64,000 bases of DNA from Simplicispira metamorpha (GTDB lineage Bacteria; Pseudomonadota; Gammaproteobacteria; Burkholderiales; Burkholderiaceae_C). The position numbers and the translations under genes were made by a program. Location of the stretch: the NCBI RefSeq assembly GCF_004341365.1, contig NZ_SLXH01000010.1, positions 1 through 64,000 of the forward strand. Reading direction: 5' to 3'. Positions within the stretch are counted from its first letter, which is position 1; each line of letters begins with the position of its first letter. The notes under the pieces are model-generated. The model searched no databases, was not told where the DNA came from, and saw only the letters and a program-made list of their open reading frames with translations. Shown here in pieces: positions 46,202-54,982 of this stretch.

Positions 46202-46918
46202 TCAGGGCGTGCGGGCCACGACCAGCGCGCTCACCTGGGCGGCACCGGCCCGGTGCAGCACGCCAGCGGCGGCGTGCAGCGTGGCGCCGGTGGTCATCAC
46301 ATCGTCGATCAGCACCACGCGCTGGCCACTGACCCGGTGGGCGCGCAGCGGCTCGATGGCGAAGGCGCCGTGCAGGTTCTCCAGCCGCTGGGCGCGCGCC
46401 AGGCTGCTTTGCGCGGGCGTGTCGTGCAGGCGCAGCAGCAGCGTGGCGTCGGTTTTGTCGGGCGCCAACTGGCGTGCCAGCAGCAGCGCCTGGTTGAAGC
46501 CGCGCTGGCGCAGGCGCTGGCGTGACAGCGGCAGGGGCAGCACCAGATCGGCACCGTCCAGCACTGGCTCGGCCCACGGGGTGCTGCGCAGCAGCAAGGC
46601 CAGGGTGCTGGCCCAGCCGGGGTCGCTGCGGAACTTGAAATCGCTCAGGGCGTCGGCCCAGGGGTAGGCGTAATCGACGGCGGCCACGCAGCGCGCCAGC
46701 GGCGGCGGCTGGTGCAGGCAGGCGCTGCATTGCTGCTGCCCGGCTTCGACGGCGATGGCGCAGGTGGGGCAGCGCGCACGCGGCTGGGCAAAGCGCGCCG
46801 CGCAGGCGCCGCACACGCGCTGCGCGGGCCAGCTCTGGCACACCGCGCACTGGCTGGGCAGGCGGGCCAGGGCGCGCTGCCAGGCCGCAGATATCCTTGA
46901 TGCCATCGGGTTGCGCAT
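46202..46918 (-). CDS. comF: ComF-family phosphoribosyltransferase-like protein
   Basis: It has 238 residues. Four CxxC pairs (C24/27, C36/39, C50/53, C64/67) form an N-terminal zinc region, and the PRPP-binding loop VVLIDDVMTTGATLH lies near 201-215. ComF is needed for DNA uptake in transformable bacteria. The type IV pilus genes here would fit natural competence, but that is inference. The ATG at 46918 was chosen; an ATG 4 codons later is possible. The very long open frame continuing upstream is a GC-rich artefact antisense to two plus-strand genes. Confidence 0.9.
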   Translation of the reverse strand: MRNPMASRISAAWQRALARLPSQCAVCQSWPAQRVCGACAARFAQPRARCPTCAIAVEAGQQQCSACLHQPPPLARCVAAVDYAYPWADALSDFKFRSDPGWASTLALLLRSTPWAEPVLDGADLVLPLPLSRQRLRQRGFNQALLLARQLAPDKTDATLLLRLHDTPAQSSLARAQRLENLHGAFAIEPLRAHRVSGQRVVLIDDVMTTGATLHAAAGVLHRAGAAQVSALVVARTP

Positions 46919-46966
46919 GATGGTGTCCAATATACGGCCCCTGCTTTCATCGCCCTGACTTGCCCC

Positions 46967-47878
46967 ATGCCGACCGACACCCCCCCCACCATCGACCCCG
47001 TTGCCGCCGCCCGTTGGCAACGCGCTGCGCCCGCGCATTCGCCCTGGCTGCACGAGGAAGTGGCCCGGCGCATGGAGTCGCGCTTGCAGTGGATGCGCCA
47101 GGCCCCCGCCACCTGGTGCCACTGGGACCCGGTGCGCGGTGGCCTGCAAGCCCATGCCCTGCTGCGCCAGCGCTACCCCGGTGCTGATTGCTACGTGACG
47201 GAAACGGCCCCCCCCCGCCAGGCCCACGCCGCCGCCGCACTGGCCCCGTCCTGGTGGAGCACCGCGCGCTGGACGGGCGGCGCCACCCGCCTGGCCCCGC
47301 CGCCGCCGGGCAGTGTGCAGATGCTGTGGGCCAACATGGCGCTGCACATGGCCGCCGACCCGCAGGCGCTGATGGCGCAGTGGCACCAGGCGCTGGCAGT
47401 GGACGGCCACGTCATGTTCTCCTGCCTGGGCCCCGACACCCTGCGCGAGCTGCGCGCGGTGTATGCCGCGCTGGGCTGGCCCGTGCCCTCGCACACCTTC
47501 ACGGACATGCACGACTGGGGCGACATGCTGGTGCACGCCGGTTTTGCCGAGCCGGTGATGGACATGGAGCACATCACCCTCACCTTTGCCACGCCCGAGC
47601 GCCTGCTGCAAGAGCTGCGCGAGCTGGGCGCCAACCTGCACCCCCAGCGCTTTGCCGGTCTGCGCGGGCGGCGCTGGCATGGCCAGTTGTGTGATGCGCT
47701 CACGCAGCACCTGGCCAGCGCCGCGCACGGCGGCCAGCTGGCGCTGACCTTCGAGATCATTTACGGCCACGCCTTCAAGCCCACACCGCGCGTGGCCGTG
47801 AGCGGGCACAGCGCCGTCTCGCTGCAAGACATGCGCGCCATGCTGCGCAGCGCGCGCCCGCCGCAAGAACCCGTGTAG
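46967..47878 (+). CDS. BioC-like methyltransferase-family protein
   Basis: It has 303 residues. The second half fits BioC-type methyltransferases (MLWANMALHMAADPQALMAQW, then MFSCLGPDTLRELR and HDWGDMLVHAGFAEPVMDME). The usual glycine-rich SAM motif I (DxGxGxG) is absent: the corresponding place reads CHWDPVRGGLQAHALLR. It may be a diverged malonyl-ACP methyltransferase or a non-catalytic relative. It is divergent from comF with 48 bp between starts. Confidence 0.65.
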   Translation: MPTDTPPTIDPVAAARWQRAAPAHSPWLHEEVARRMESRLQWMRQAPATWCHWDPVRGGLQAHALLRQRYPGADCYVTETAPPRQAHAAAALAPSWWSTARWTGGATRLAPPPPGSVQMLWANMALHMAADPQALMAQWHQALAVDGHVMFSCLGPDTLRELRAVYAALGWPVPSHTFTDMHDWGDMLVHAGFAEPVMDMEHITLTFATPERLLQELRELGANLHPQRFAGLRGRRWHGQLCDALTQHLASAAHGGQLALTFEIIYGHAFKPTPRVAVSGHSAVSLQDMRAMLRSARPPQEPV

Positions 47879-47896
47879 CCCGCCAGCAAGGACAAG

Positions 47897-48508
47897 ATGT
47901 TGAAACGAAATACTCTCAAATTGATAGCTGTAAGCGCTCTGTCTGCGGGCGCTGTGGCCATTTTGGCTGCATGTTCGCCCGATGCGGCCAAGCTGCGCGG
48001 CGTGGACATCACCGGGGCCGACTACGCGCGCGACTTCCAACTGACCGACCACAACGGCCAGGTGCGCAGCCTGCAAGACTTTCGCGGCAAAGTGGTGGTG
48101 GTGTTTTTTGGTTTCACGCAGTGCCCCGACGTGTGCCCCACCTCCATGCAGGAGCTGGCCGAGGTCAAGCAGCAGCTGGGCGCAGACGCCGATCGGCTGC
48201 AAGGCATTTTCATCACCGTCGATCCCGAGCGCGACCAGTTGGGCATGCTCAAGGCCTACATGGGCAATTTCGACCCCACTTTCCTGGCCCTGCGCCCCAC
48301 GCCCGAGCAACTGCCCGCCCTGGCCAAAGACTTCAAGATCTATTACAAGAAAGTGGAAGGCAAGACGCCCACCAGCTACAGCATGGACCACTCGGCGGGC
48401 AGCTACCTCTACGACCCGGCAGGCCGCTTGCGTGTGTACCACCGCTACGGCAGCGGTGTGGCCGCCCTCACGGACGACGTGCGCACGCTGTTGTTGCCTG
48501 CGCGCTGA
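47897..48508 (+). CDS. SCO1/SenC-family copper chaperone (lipoprotein)
   Basis: It has 203 residues. The copper site is complete: C76-PDV-C80 and H165 in YSMDHSAGSY. Such proteins deliver copper to cytochrome c oxidase CuA in the periplasm. The signal peptide ends LAAC (Cys26), indicating a lipoprotein. AAGGA precedes the ATG. The hydrophobic core of the signal peptide is encoded by a copy of the dispersed intergenic repeat. Confidence 0.95.
   Translation: MLKRNTLKLIAVSALSAGAVAILAACSPDAAKLRGVDITGADYARDFQLTDHNGQVRSLQDFRGKVVVVFFGFTQCPDVCPTSMQELAEVKQQLGADADRLQGIFITVDPERDQLGMLKAYMGNFDPTFLALRPTPEQLPALAKDFKIYYKKVEGKTPTSYSMDHSAGSYLYDPAGRLRVYHRYGSGVAALTDDVRTLLLPAR
47910..47960 (+). repeat. dispersed intergenic repeat, copy 12, inside the SCO1 signal peptide
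   Basis: TACTCTCAAATTGATAGCTG, then TAAGCGCTCTGTCTGCGGGC, matching the family core TTGATAGCTG-N-AAGCGC. It is translated in frame as about residues 5-20 of the SCO1 protein. Confidence 0.75.
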
Positions 48509-48703
48509 AGTTTCAAGCCCCCGGCGGGCTGCAAACTGCCAAGTGCGTCACGTTGGGGGGCGATAGCGCGCCATGCTGGGGTTTCCCCATGGTGGGCTGT
48601 CACAGTGTTTTCGTAGAGTGTGTGCATCTCCGCCACTGGCCCTGTCAGTGGGCTGGCGGTCAGGCGCCGTGTTGGCGTCACAGCCCAAGGGGAGGAGCCG
48701 CAC

Positions 48704-50503
48704 ATGCATGCACTTGATATTCCCGCACTGCGCGATAACGCGCCCCGGCGCTGCCCTTTCAGCGCCACTGCCACGCAGGCCGACAGTCTGCGCGATGTTC
48801 CCCGTGGATGGCTGGAGCAGGTAGCCATGGCCGCTGCACCCGACGGCATCTTGCTGGTAGACCGGCAGGGCACCATCATGATGGCCAACCCGGCCATGGA
48901 GACTATCTCGGGTTATGCCGCCGCGCAGCTCATGGGCCAGCCCATCAGCATCTTGCTGGCACCGCACCTGGGTGCCAAACATGGCCAGCATGTGCGCCGC
49001 TATTTCCAAAACCCCACGCGCCGCCCCATGGGCATGGAGCGCGACCTGTGGCTGCACCGGCGCGATGGCGCCAAAGTGCCTGTCGATGTGGCACTGGGTT
49101 ACTCCGAGGCGTATGGCGGCGCCAGCGTGGCGTTTGTGCGCGACATCTCTGAAGTGCGCCGCCTGGAGGCCCAGACCTGCTACCAGGCATCGCATGACAA
49201 CCTCACCGGGCTGGTCAACCGCTGGCAGTTTGGCCAGCGGCTGGAGCAGGCCATCCACACCTGCACGCCCCAGGGGCGGCCATTTGCGCTGCTGCTGCTG
49301 GATCTGGACGACTTCAAGGCCATCAACGACGGCTATGGCCATGCCGCTGGCGACCAGGTGCTGGTGGAGGTGGCGCGGCGCCTGAAAAATGCCCTGCGCG
49401 CTGGCGACACGGTGGGGCGATTGGGGGGCGACGAGTTCACGGTGCTGCTGCCCGAGTTGAACCAGGTGCAAGAGGCCATGCTCGTTGCGGCCAAGCTTTT
49501 GCAGTTGTTGCAAGAGCCGTTCCGGGTGCAAGGCTTTGAGCTTCACTGCGGCGCCAGTGCGGGCATTGCCGTGTTTCCGCAAGATGCGCCAGACGCTGAC
49601 ACGCTCATGCGCTATGCCGACATGGCCATGTACTGTTCCAAGCGGCGTGGACGGGGCCATTTCTCTCTCTATGAGCCTGCCATGGGCGAGAAGATGGCAG
49701 AAAAAATCCTGCTGCACGACCACCTCAAGCTGGCGCTGGCCTATGGCGGACTGGCGCTGCATTACCAGCCGCAGGTGGATGTGCTGACCGGGCAGGTGGT
49801 GGGCGCCGAGGCGTTGCTGCGCTGGACAGACCCGGTGCTGGGCGAGGTGCCGCCCTCGCGCTTCATTCCGGTGGCCGAGGCCACCGGACTTATCCTGCCC
49901 TTGGGCGAGTGGGTGCTGAACGCAGTGTGCCGCCAAATCCGCGTCTGGCAACAGGCCGGTACGCCGCTGCGGGTGGCGGTTAACGTGTCGGTGCAGCAAT
50001 TGCAGCAAAACGACTGGGTGGAGCAGTTGCAAGGGGCATTGCAGCGCCACGGAGTGCCCCCCGACCTGCTGGAACTGGAACTGACCGAGTCCGAGGCCAT
50101 GGCCGACCCGGTGCTGGCGCGCCATTCGCTGGCACGCGTCAAGGCGCTGGGCATCAGCGTCACGCTGGACGACTTTGGCACCGGGCATTCCTCCCTGGCC
50201 TATCTGCAACAGTTGCCCATTGCGCGCATCAAGATCGCGCGGGACTTTGTCGAGCCCATGTTGCGCGGCGACAGCGAGTCTGCGCTGGTGCGGGCGGTGA
50301 TCGAGTTGTCGCACACCCTGGGCCTGACCGTGGTGGCCGAGGGCGTAGAGGCGCCAGATCAGTTGCGCCAACTGCGCCGGTTTGGTTGCGATATTGTCCA
50401 GGGGTGGTTGTATTCGCGGGCCGTGCCCGCCCCCGAGATGGCACAGTTGATCGGTACCCCCGAGCCTTTTGCCGCGCTGTGCAGGGCCGCAGCACTGCCG
50501 TAG
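48704..50503 (+). CDS. PAS-GGDEF-EAL cyclic-di-GMP enzyme
   Basis: It has 599 residues: a PAS sensor (about 50-165), a GGDEF domain with intact LGGDEF and an inhibitory RxxD site (RAGD, five residues upstream), and an EAL domain with [23 protein letters not shown] and VVAEGVE. Both diguanylate cyclase and phosphodiesterase activities are possible. GGGAGGAG lies 6 bases before the ATG at 48704. There is no signal peptide or membrane helix, so it acts in the cytoplasm. Confidence 0.95.
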   Translation: MHALDIPALRDNAPRRCPFSATATQADSLRDVPRGWLEQVAMAAAPDGILLVDRQGTIMMANPAMETISGYAAAQLMGQPISILLAPHLGAKHGQHVRRYFQNPTRRPMGMERDLWLHRRDGAKVPVDVALGYSEAYGGASVAFVRDISEVRRLEAQTCYQASHDNLTGLVNRWQFGQRLEQAIHTCTPQGRPFALLLLDLDDFKAINDGYGHAAGDQVLVEVARRLKNALRAGDTVGRLGGDEFTVLLPELNQVQEAMLVAAKLLQLLQEPFRVQGFELHCGASAGIAVFPQDAPDADTLMRYADMAMYCSKRRGRGHFSLYEPAMGEKMAEKILLHDHLKLALAYGGLALHYQPQVDVLTGQVVGAEALLRWTDPVLGEVPPSRFIPVAEATGLILPLGEWVLNAVCRQIRVWQQAGTPLRVAVNVSVQQLQQNDWVEQLQGALQRHGVPPDLLELELTESEAMADPVLARHSLARVKALGISVTLDDFGTGHSSLAYLQQLPIARIKIARDFVEPMLRGDSESALVRAVIELSHTLGLTVVAEGVEAPDQLRQLRRFGCDIVQGWLYSRAVPAPEMAQLIGTPEPFAALCRAAALP

Positions 50504-50545
50504 CCGTAGCCGTAGCCGTAGCCGTAGCCGTAGCCGTAGCCGTAG
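50498..50545 (+). repeat. CCGTAG microsatellite, eight units
   Basis: Eight perfect hexamers begin at the last Pro codon of the GGDEF-EAL gene; the TAG of the first unit is its stop codon. The tract occupies most of the gap to the convergent FNR-type gene. Confidence 0.97.
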
Positions 50546-50580
50546 CCACTGTGCCGGCGGCTTGTCTGGCGCGGGCCGGT

Positions 50581-51312
50581 TCAGGCAGACCGCAGCCCCG
50601 GGCGCGCCGGTAGTGCGCTGCCGCTGCTTGCCAGCGCCAGCAGTGCATCGCGCTCAATTTCGCAATGCCAGCGGTCGCGCCGCACCAGACAGGCCTGCTG
50701 CTCCAGTTGCCGCAGGGTGCGGGCAATGGTTTCGCGCGTGGTGGCCAGCAGCGCGGCCAGTGCGCTTTGGCTGGGCAGGCGCACCAGGGTGCTGCGCTGC
50801 AAGGCGGCCAGTTGCAGCAGCGTACCTGCCACCTGACCGGCCACGGTGCGGATGCGCACAATGCGCGCCCAATCGGCCAGGTGCGCATTGGTTTGGGCGT
50901 AGCTGACGGCCAGCTCCCACAAAAAAGCCTGATCGACCAGGCCGCTGTGCAGCAGGGGCGCAATCGGCACCTCGCACACCCGCACGGGCGACAGTGCCAG
51001 ACACGAGAACGTGGCCGGTTGCCCCAGCAGCACAGTGCTGCCCAGCGTTTGGCCGTGGCCGCACATGCCCACAGGGCGCTCCACGCCATCTTCGGCGCTG
51101 CGCAGCAGCATGGTGGTGCCCACTTTGACGATGCGAAAGAAAGACGCCGTTTCACCCTGGCGCAACAGCATGTCGCCCTTGGCAAAAGAGCGTTCAGTCG
51201 TCAAGTCCTGCCACGACTGCCGGGTGACCGTGTTCATCTTTCCCAGCAGGCAAAGGCTCTGGCAGGCGCACCGCGCGCAGCCGGTGTGCCGGGGGGCAGG
51301 GTCAGTGTTCAT
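50581..51312 (-). CDS. FNR-type Crp-family oxygen-responsive regulator
   Basis: The ATG at 51312 gives 243 residues. The iron-sulfur ligands of FNR are all placed as expected: C12-x2-C15-x5-C21 at the N-terminus (an extra Cys at 17) and C113 in the segment VCEVP, which aligns with VCEIP around Cys122 of E. coli FNR. The helix-turn-helix recognition helix reads RETIAR, between the FNR (VETISR) and CRP (RETVGR) types. It likely switches respiration genes under low oxygen. Confidence 0.85.
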   Translation of the reverse strand: MNTDPAPRHTGCARCACQSLCLLGKMNTVTRQSWQDLTTERSFAKGDMLLRQGETASFFRIVKVGTTMLLRSAEDGVERPVGMCGHGQTLGSTVLLGQPATFSCLALSPVRVCEVPIAPLLHSGLVDQAFLWELAVSYAQTNAHLADWARIVRIRTVAGQVAGTLLQLAALQRSTLVRLPSQSALAALLATTRETIARTLRQLEQQACLVRRDRWHCEIERDALLALASSGSALPARPGLRSA

Positions 51313-51426
51313 GGGCGGGGCGGGCCAAGAGGGGCGGGGCTGTAAAGCTTGCACCATAACCGGCTTGAGTGGGCGCAGCAAGGCGCGTTGGCCGCTGCGG
51401 CTGCCCAAGTAGCAGGCCGGTGGTGC

Positions 51427-52443
51427 TTATTCTGACTGGATGCCGCGCGCGGCAATCACGCCGCCCAGCAGGCGCGTGTCGGCCTGAATGCGCCGGGCCA
51501 GCCCCTCGGCGGTGGTGCCCGTGACCTGCCAGCCTTGCTGGAACAGTTTGTCGCGCACCTGCGGGCTGCGGGCAATCTGGCTGAACAAGACGGACAGCCG
51601 CGCCACCACCGATGGCGGCATGGAGCGTGGGGCGGCCACCGCGTTCCAGATTTCCAGGTGAAAGTCTGCAATACCCGCTTCGGCCAGGCTGGGGTAGTGC
51701 GGCACCAGCGCGCTGCGGCCTGCCGATGTCACGCCCAGCACGCGCAGTTTGCCCGCGCGCTCTTGCGCAGCCGCCATAGCCGGTGGCAGCAGCGCCAACT
51801 GAATCTGGCCGCCGAGGATGGCGTTGATGACCTGCGGGTTGCCCGGGTACGGCACATGCACCGGGTTGAGGCCCGCTTTGCCCTTGAGCAGCTCCATGCC
51901 GATGTGCGCCACCGTGCCCACGCCGGGGGTGCCGTAGCTCCAGTGGTCGCCTGCCTGGCGGGCTGCCGTGAAAAACTCCTGCGCGCTGGCCCCGGGGGCG
52001 TTGGCAGGCGCTGCCAGCGCCAGCGGGGCGGTGCCCACCAGGCTCACGGGCACCAGGTCTTGCAGCGGGTCGTAAATGGCCTTGGGATTGATCAGCTTGG
52101 CGATGGTCAGGTTGCCATTGATCATCAGGCCGATGGTGTGGTTGTCCGTGGCACGGGCTACCGCGCTGGCGCCAATATTGCCGCCCGCGCCCACCCGGTT
52201 TTCTACGATCACCGGCTGACCCAGGGCCTGCGCCAGCGGCTCGGCCAGGGTGCGCGCTGCCAGGTCGGGCGATGAGCCGCCCGGAAAACCGACGATGATT
52301 TTCACCGCCTGACTGGGCCAGCCTGGCGTGGTGCTGGCACCAGCCGCCATGGCAGTGGCTGCGGTGGGTTGGGCCAGGGCGCTGCCGCCAGCGGCAGCCA
52401 GGGCCAGTACCAGTGCGGCACGGCGCAGGGCGCAAACTTGCAT
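51427..52443 (-). CDS. Bug-family (tripartite tricarboxylate transporter) substrate-binding protein
   Basis: The ATG at 52443 gives 338 residues with a signal peptide ending GGSALA. The Bug core is present: WPSQAVKIIVGFPGGSSPDL, NRVGAGGNIGAS and a C-terminal lobe with LGVTSAGRSALVPHYPSLAEAG (split here). No transporter membrane genes lie nearby. It has an unusually long Thr/Ala-rich linker before the mature domain. The ligand is unknown. Confidence 0.9.
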   Translation of the reverse strand: MQVCALRRAALVLALAAAGGSALAQPTAATAMAAGASTTPGWPSQAVKIIVGFPGGSSPDLAARTLAEPLAQALGQPVIVENRVGAGGNIGASAVARATDNHTIGLMINGNLTIAKLINPKAIYDPLQDLVPVSLVGTAPLALAAPANAPGASAQEFFTAARQAGDHWSYGTPGVGTVAHIGMELLKGKAGLNPVHVPYPGNPQVINAILGGQIQLALLPPAMAAAQERAGKLRVLGVTSAGRSALVPHYPSLAEAGIADFHLEIWNAVAAPRSMPPSVVARLSVLFSQIARSPQVRDKLFQQGWQVTGTTAEGLARRIQADTRLLGGVIAARGIQSE

Positions 52444-52493
52444 GAAAAATTCTCCAAAAAGCGCCGCCAGGCCTTTTGCCACGGCGCAGGCAC

Positions 52494-52527
52494 AAAAAAG
52501 CGCGCAACCCCGGTCAGGGGTGCGCGC
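52494..52527 (-). terminator. rpoH terminator
   Basis: On the minus strand GCGCGCACCCC and GGGGTTGCGCGC form a long stem with one imperfect position, followed by six T residues. A second hairpin (arms CTGGGCGGT/ACCGCCCAG, 52547-52570) lies between it and the rpoH stop. Confidence 0.88.
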
Positions 52528-52580
52528 TGTGCATTATCGCCAGCCGGTTCTGGGCGGTGCATACCGCCCAGCCGGTGCAC

Positions 52581-53510
52581 TCAGGCGTATTCGGCCAGCG
52601 TCTTGCGCATTTTTTTCATGGCGGCCACTTCAATCTGGCGGATGCGCTCGGCGCTGACGCCATAGACGGCGGCCAGATCGTGCAGCGTCATGCCGCCCGA
52701 GCCATCGTCGCGCACCTTGAGCCAGCGCTCTTCCACGATGCGGCGGCTGCGCTCGTCCAAAGCAGCCAGGGCGCTGGCAATGCCGTCGGTGGCCAGCAGG
52801 TCGCGCTGGTGCGACTCGATCATGGCCGTGGGCTCGTGGGCGGCGTCGGCCAGGTAGGCAATGGGGCCAAAGGCCTGCTCGCCGTCGTCGGACGGGGCGG
52901 GGTCCAGCAGCACATCACCGCCGGACATGCGCGTTTCCATCTCCATGACTTCTTCGCGCTTGACCTTGAGCTGCGCGGCCACCAGGTCGATCTCGCTGTC
53001 GGACAGGGTGTTGCGGTGCGTGGTTTCAGCCTCGGTCTTGAAGCCCTGCTTCATCGAGCGCAGGTTGAAAAACAGCTTGCGCTGTGCCTTGGTGGTGGCC
53101 ACCTTGACCATGCGCCAGTTTTTCAGGATGTATTCGTGGATCTCGGCCTTGATCCAGTGCATGGCGTAGCTCACCAAGCGCACGCCCTGGTCGGGGTCGA
53201 AGCGCTTGACGGCTTTCATCAAGCCGATGTTGCCTTCCTGGATCAGGTCGCCGTGGGGCAGGCCGTAGCCCAGGTATTGGCGCGAAATGGAGATGACCAG
53301 GCGCAGGTGCGACATCACCAGGCGCCCCGCGGCCTCTACGTCGTTGTGGTCACGCAGCTTGCGGGCGCAGTCTTGTTCTTCTTCGTGGGTGAGCAGCGGC
53401 AGGCGATTGGCTGCCGAAATATAGGCGTCCAGGTTGCCCAGCGACGGCACCACCGTCCACGGATTGGTGGGCGCCAGAGCGGTTGCTGCGAGTCCAGATG
53501 AAAGTGCCAT
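52581..53510 (-). CDS. rpoH: RNA polymerase heat-shock sigma factor (sigma-32)
   Basis: It has 309 residues. The RpoH box shows as QRKLFFNLRSMKQ, region 2 contains HGDLIQEGNIGLMKAVKRFDP, and region 4.2 ends with AAVYGVSAERIRQIEVAAMKKMR (split). It directs transcription of chaperone and protease genes. A CIRCE-like operator lies 31-57 bp upstream, suggesting HrcA control. Confidence 0.97.
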   Translation of the reverse strand: MALSSGLAATALAPTNPWTVVPSLGNLDAYISAANRLPLLTHEEEQDCARKLRDHNDVEAAGRLVMSHLRLVISISRQYLGYGLPHGDLIQEGNIGLMKAVKRFDPDQGVRLVSYAMHWIKAEIHEYILKNWRMVKVATTKAQRKLFFNLRSMKQGFKTEAETTHRNTLSDSEIDLVAAQLKVKREEVMEMETRMSGGDVLLDPAPSDDGEQAFGPIAYLADAAHEPTAMIESHQRDLLATDGIASALAALDERSRRIVEERWLKVRDDGSGGMTLHDLAAVYGVSAERIRQIEVAAMKKMRKTLAEYA

Positions 53511-53540
53511 TCCAGAAATCCTTTCGTCTAAGCCTTCATG

Positions 53541-53567
53541 TTAGCACTCGGTTGGAGGGACTGCTAA
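53541..53567. promoter_or_regulatory. CIRCE-like HrcA operator upstream of rpoH
   Basis: TTAGCACTC (53541-53549), nine bases, then GACTGCTAA (53559-53567). This matches the CIRCE consensus TTAGCACTC-N9-GAGTGCTAA at 17 of 18 positions. A possible promoter on the minus strand (TTGTCT, 17 bp, TATGGG; 53597-53569) would place the operator just downstream of -10, where a repressor would block initiation. Confidence 0.88.
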
Positions 53568-53646
53568 GCCCATAGTTCCCGTCAGGGTGTCAGACAATGC
53601 CGCCCCTTTTTTTGAAGCCAAATCGGCCTCTATAGCCCTCCAGTTG

Positions 53647-53685
53647 GGCGCTGGTAGCTATTAAATAAATAGCATCAAAGGTGTG
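53647..53685 (-). repeat. dispersed intergenic repeat, copy 13 (remnant)
   Basis: GCGCTGGTAGCTATTAAATA then AATAGCATCAAA keeps only the 'AGCTAT' half of the family in reverse orientation. It lies between the calcium-loop gene and rpoH. Confidence 0.5.
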
Positions 53686-53755
53686 AATCGACCCCGCCGG
53701 TGCGGGTTGTGCCACCCGGACGCAGGCGCCCGCAGCGCCCGCAGCGCCCGCAGGA

Positions 53756-54889
53756 TCACACTGCCAGGTCGATTTGCTGCAAGACGCCCGCCTGCCCGTC
53801 CTCGCGCAGGTAGGCGCCAGTGGCGCGCAGTGCGCCCAGGCTGGCGTTGCCCTCGGTGCGCAGGGCAAAGGGCGTAGCGGCGTTGGCCAGGCCCAGCGCG
53901 CCCACGCCTTCGGCTTGCAGTGTTTGCAGGCTGCCGCCGCCGTCGGCGCTGGGGCGCCAGATGCGCAAGTCTTTGAAGGCCGCATCGCCCTCGTCGATCC
54001 AGCCGTTGCCGTCATCGTCCAGCGCGGCCAGTTCGGCAAAGCCGTTGTCGGTGCGCGGGCCAAACAGCTCCAGACCATCGTCGATGCGGCCATTCTGGTT
54101 GCGGTCCAGTGCCAGGTAGCCCCAGCCCTGGGCCAGCAGGGGCACGTTGTCGGCGCTGCCGTCGCCTTGCAGGTCAAACGCAAAGCGCTGGTTTTGCAGT
54201 GCCTGGGCCGGGCCATCAAAGCGCAGCACCAGCGGATCGACAGGCGCTGCCGCACTGCCCAGCGCGATGCGGGTGGAGCTTTCTTCGCGGTAGCTGCGCT
54301 GCAGTTGCAGGTCGAGTTCGAAGCGGATGGTCTGGCCGTCGGCGGTCTGCACCTGTCCTTGCATTTGAAAGCGCAGCTGCTCGGATTCCTGGCGCACGGT
54401 GGACGTCTCATGCACCAAGCCCCAGCCGGTGCCCGCTGCTGCGGCGTTGCCGGCTGGGGCCGCAGATACCCCGGCGGTGCTGCGCTGGCTGGCCATGGCC
54501 TGCAACTGCGCTTGCAGTTTGTCGGCATAGACCTCTACCGACGCGCCCATCATGCGTTCGATCAGGTCTTTGAGCATGGCCATTTGCGGCGTCAGGGTGG
54601 TGCCAATTTTTCCGGAGGCGCTGGCTTCGGTGCTGTCGGCCACGGCAGGTTCGGCCATGGCCGCACGCCCGGGTGCGCTGGAGGGGTTGGACTGGGCCAG
54701 CGCCGCAGGCGACAGGCTCAGTCGGGTGCCCGGGGTGGCCAGTGGGTTGGGCGCAGGGCTGGTGCGGGGCAGGGCCGCTGTGTTGGCGTTCGGTGTGCCC
54801 CGGCGTACCTCCAGCCGCTCGGTGTGCTGGCTGCTTTGCTGGGCCTGGTGCTGAACCTGGAACTGCTGGGTGGACTGGGCGATGCGCAT
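53756..54889 (-). CDS. hypothetical protein with EF-hand-like calcium loops
   Basis: It has 377 residues. A Gln/Ala/Pro-rich N-terminus (about 1-100) is followed by a helical segment and a C-terminal domain with two calcium-loop motifs: DRNQNGRIDDG at 262-272 and DDDGNGWIDEGD at 291-302, plus a looser one near 240-247. There is no signal peptide. Such loop pairs occur in secreted and adhesin-like proteins and in EF-hand/dockerin folds. The function is unknown. Confidence 0.75.
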   Translation of the reverse strand: MRIAQSTQQFQVQHQAQQSSQHTERLEVRRGTPNANTAALPRTSPAPNPLATPGTRLSLSPAALAQSNPSSAPGRAAMAEPAVADSTEASASGKIGTTLTPQMAMLKDLIERMMGASVEVYADKLQAQLQAMASQRSTAGVSAAPAGNAAAAGTGWGLVHETSTVRQESEQLRFQMQGQVQTADGQTIRFELDLQLQRSYREESSTRIALGSAAAPVDPLVLRFDGPAQALQNQRFAFDLQGDGSADNVPLLAQGWGYLALDRNQNGRIDDGLELFGPRTDNGFAELAALDDDGNGWIDEGDAAFKDLRIWRPSADGGGSLQTLQAEGVGALGLANAATPFALRTEGNASLGALRATGAYLREDGQAGVLQQIDLAV

Positions 54890-54982
54890 GGTGAACCCCC
54901 GTGAAAGAACGTACCTGTTTATCGGCAGTCCGGGGGGGCTCCTTGAGCGGCCAGCACATGCCGCCGCCCAGTGGCCGGGGTG

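Noticed and set aside
46919-48442. Upstream extension of the comF frame to 746 residues.
   Set aside because: It runs antisense through the BioC-like and SCO1 genes. ComF is complete from the ATG at 46918.
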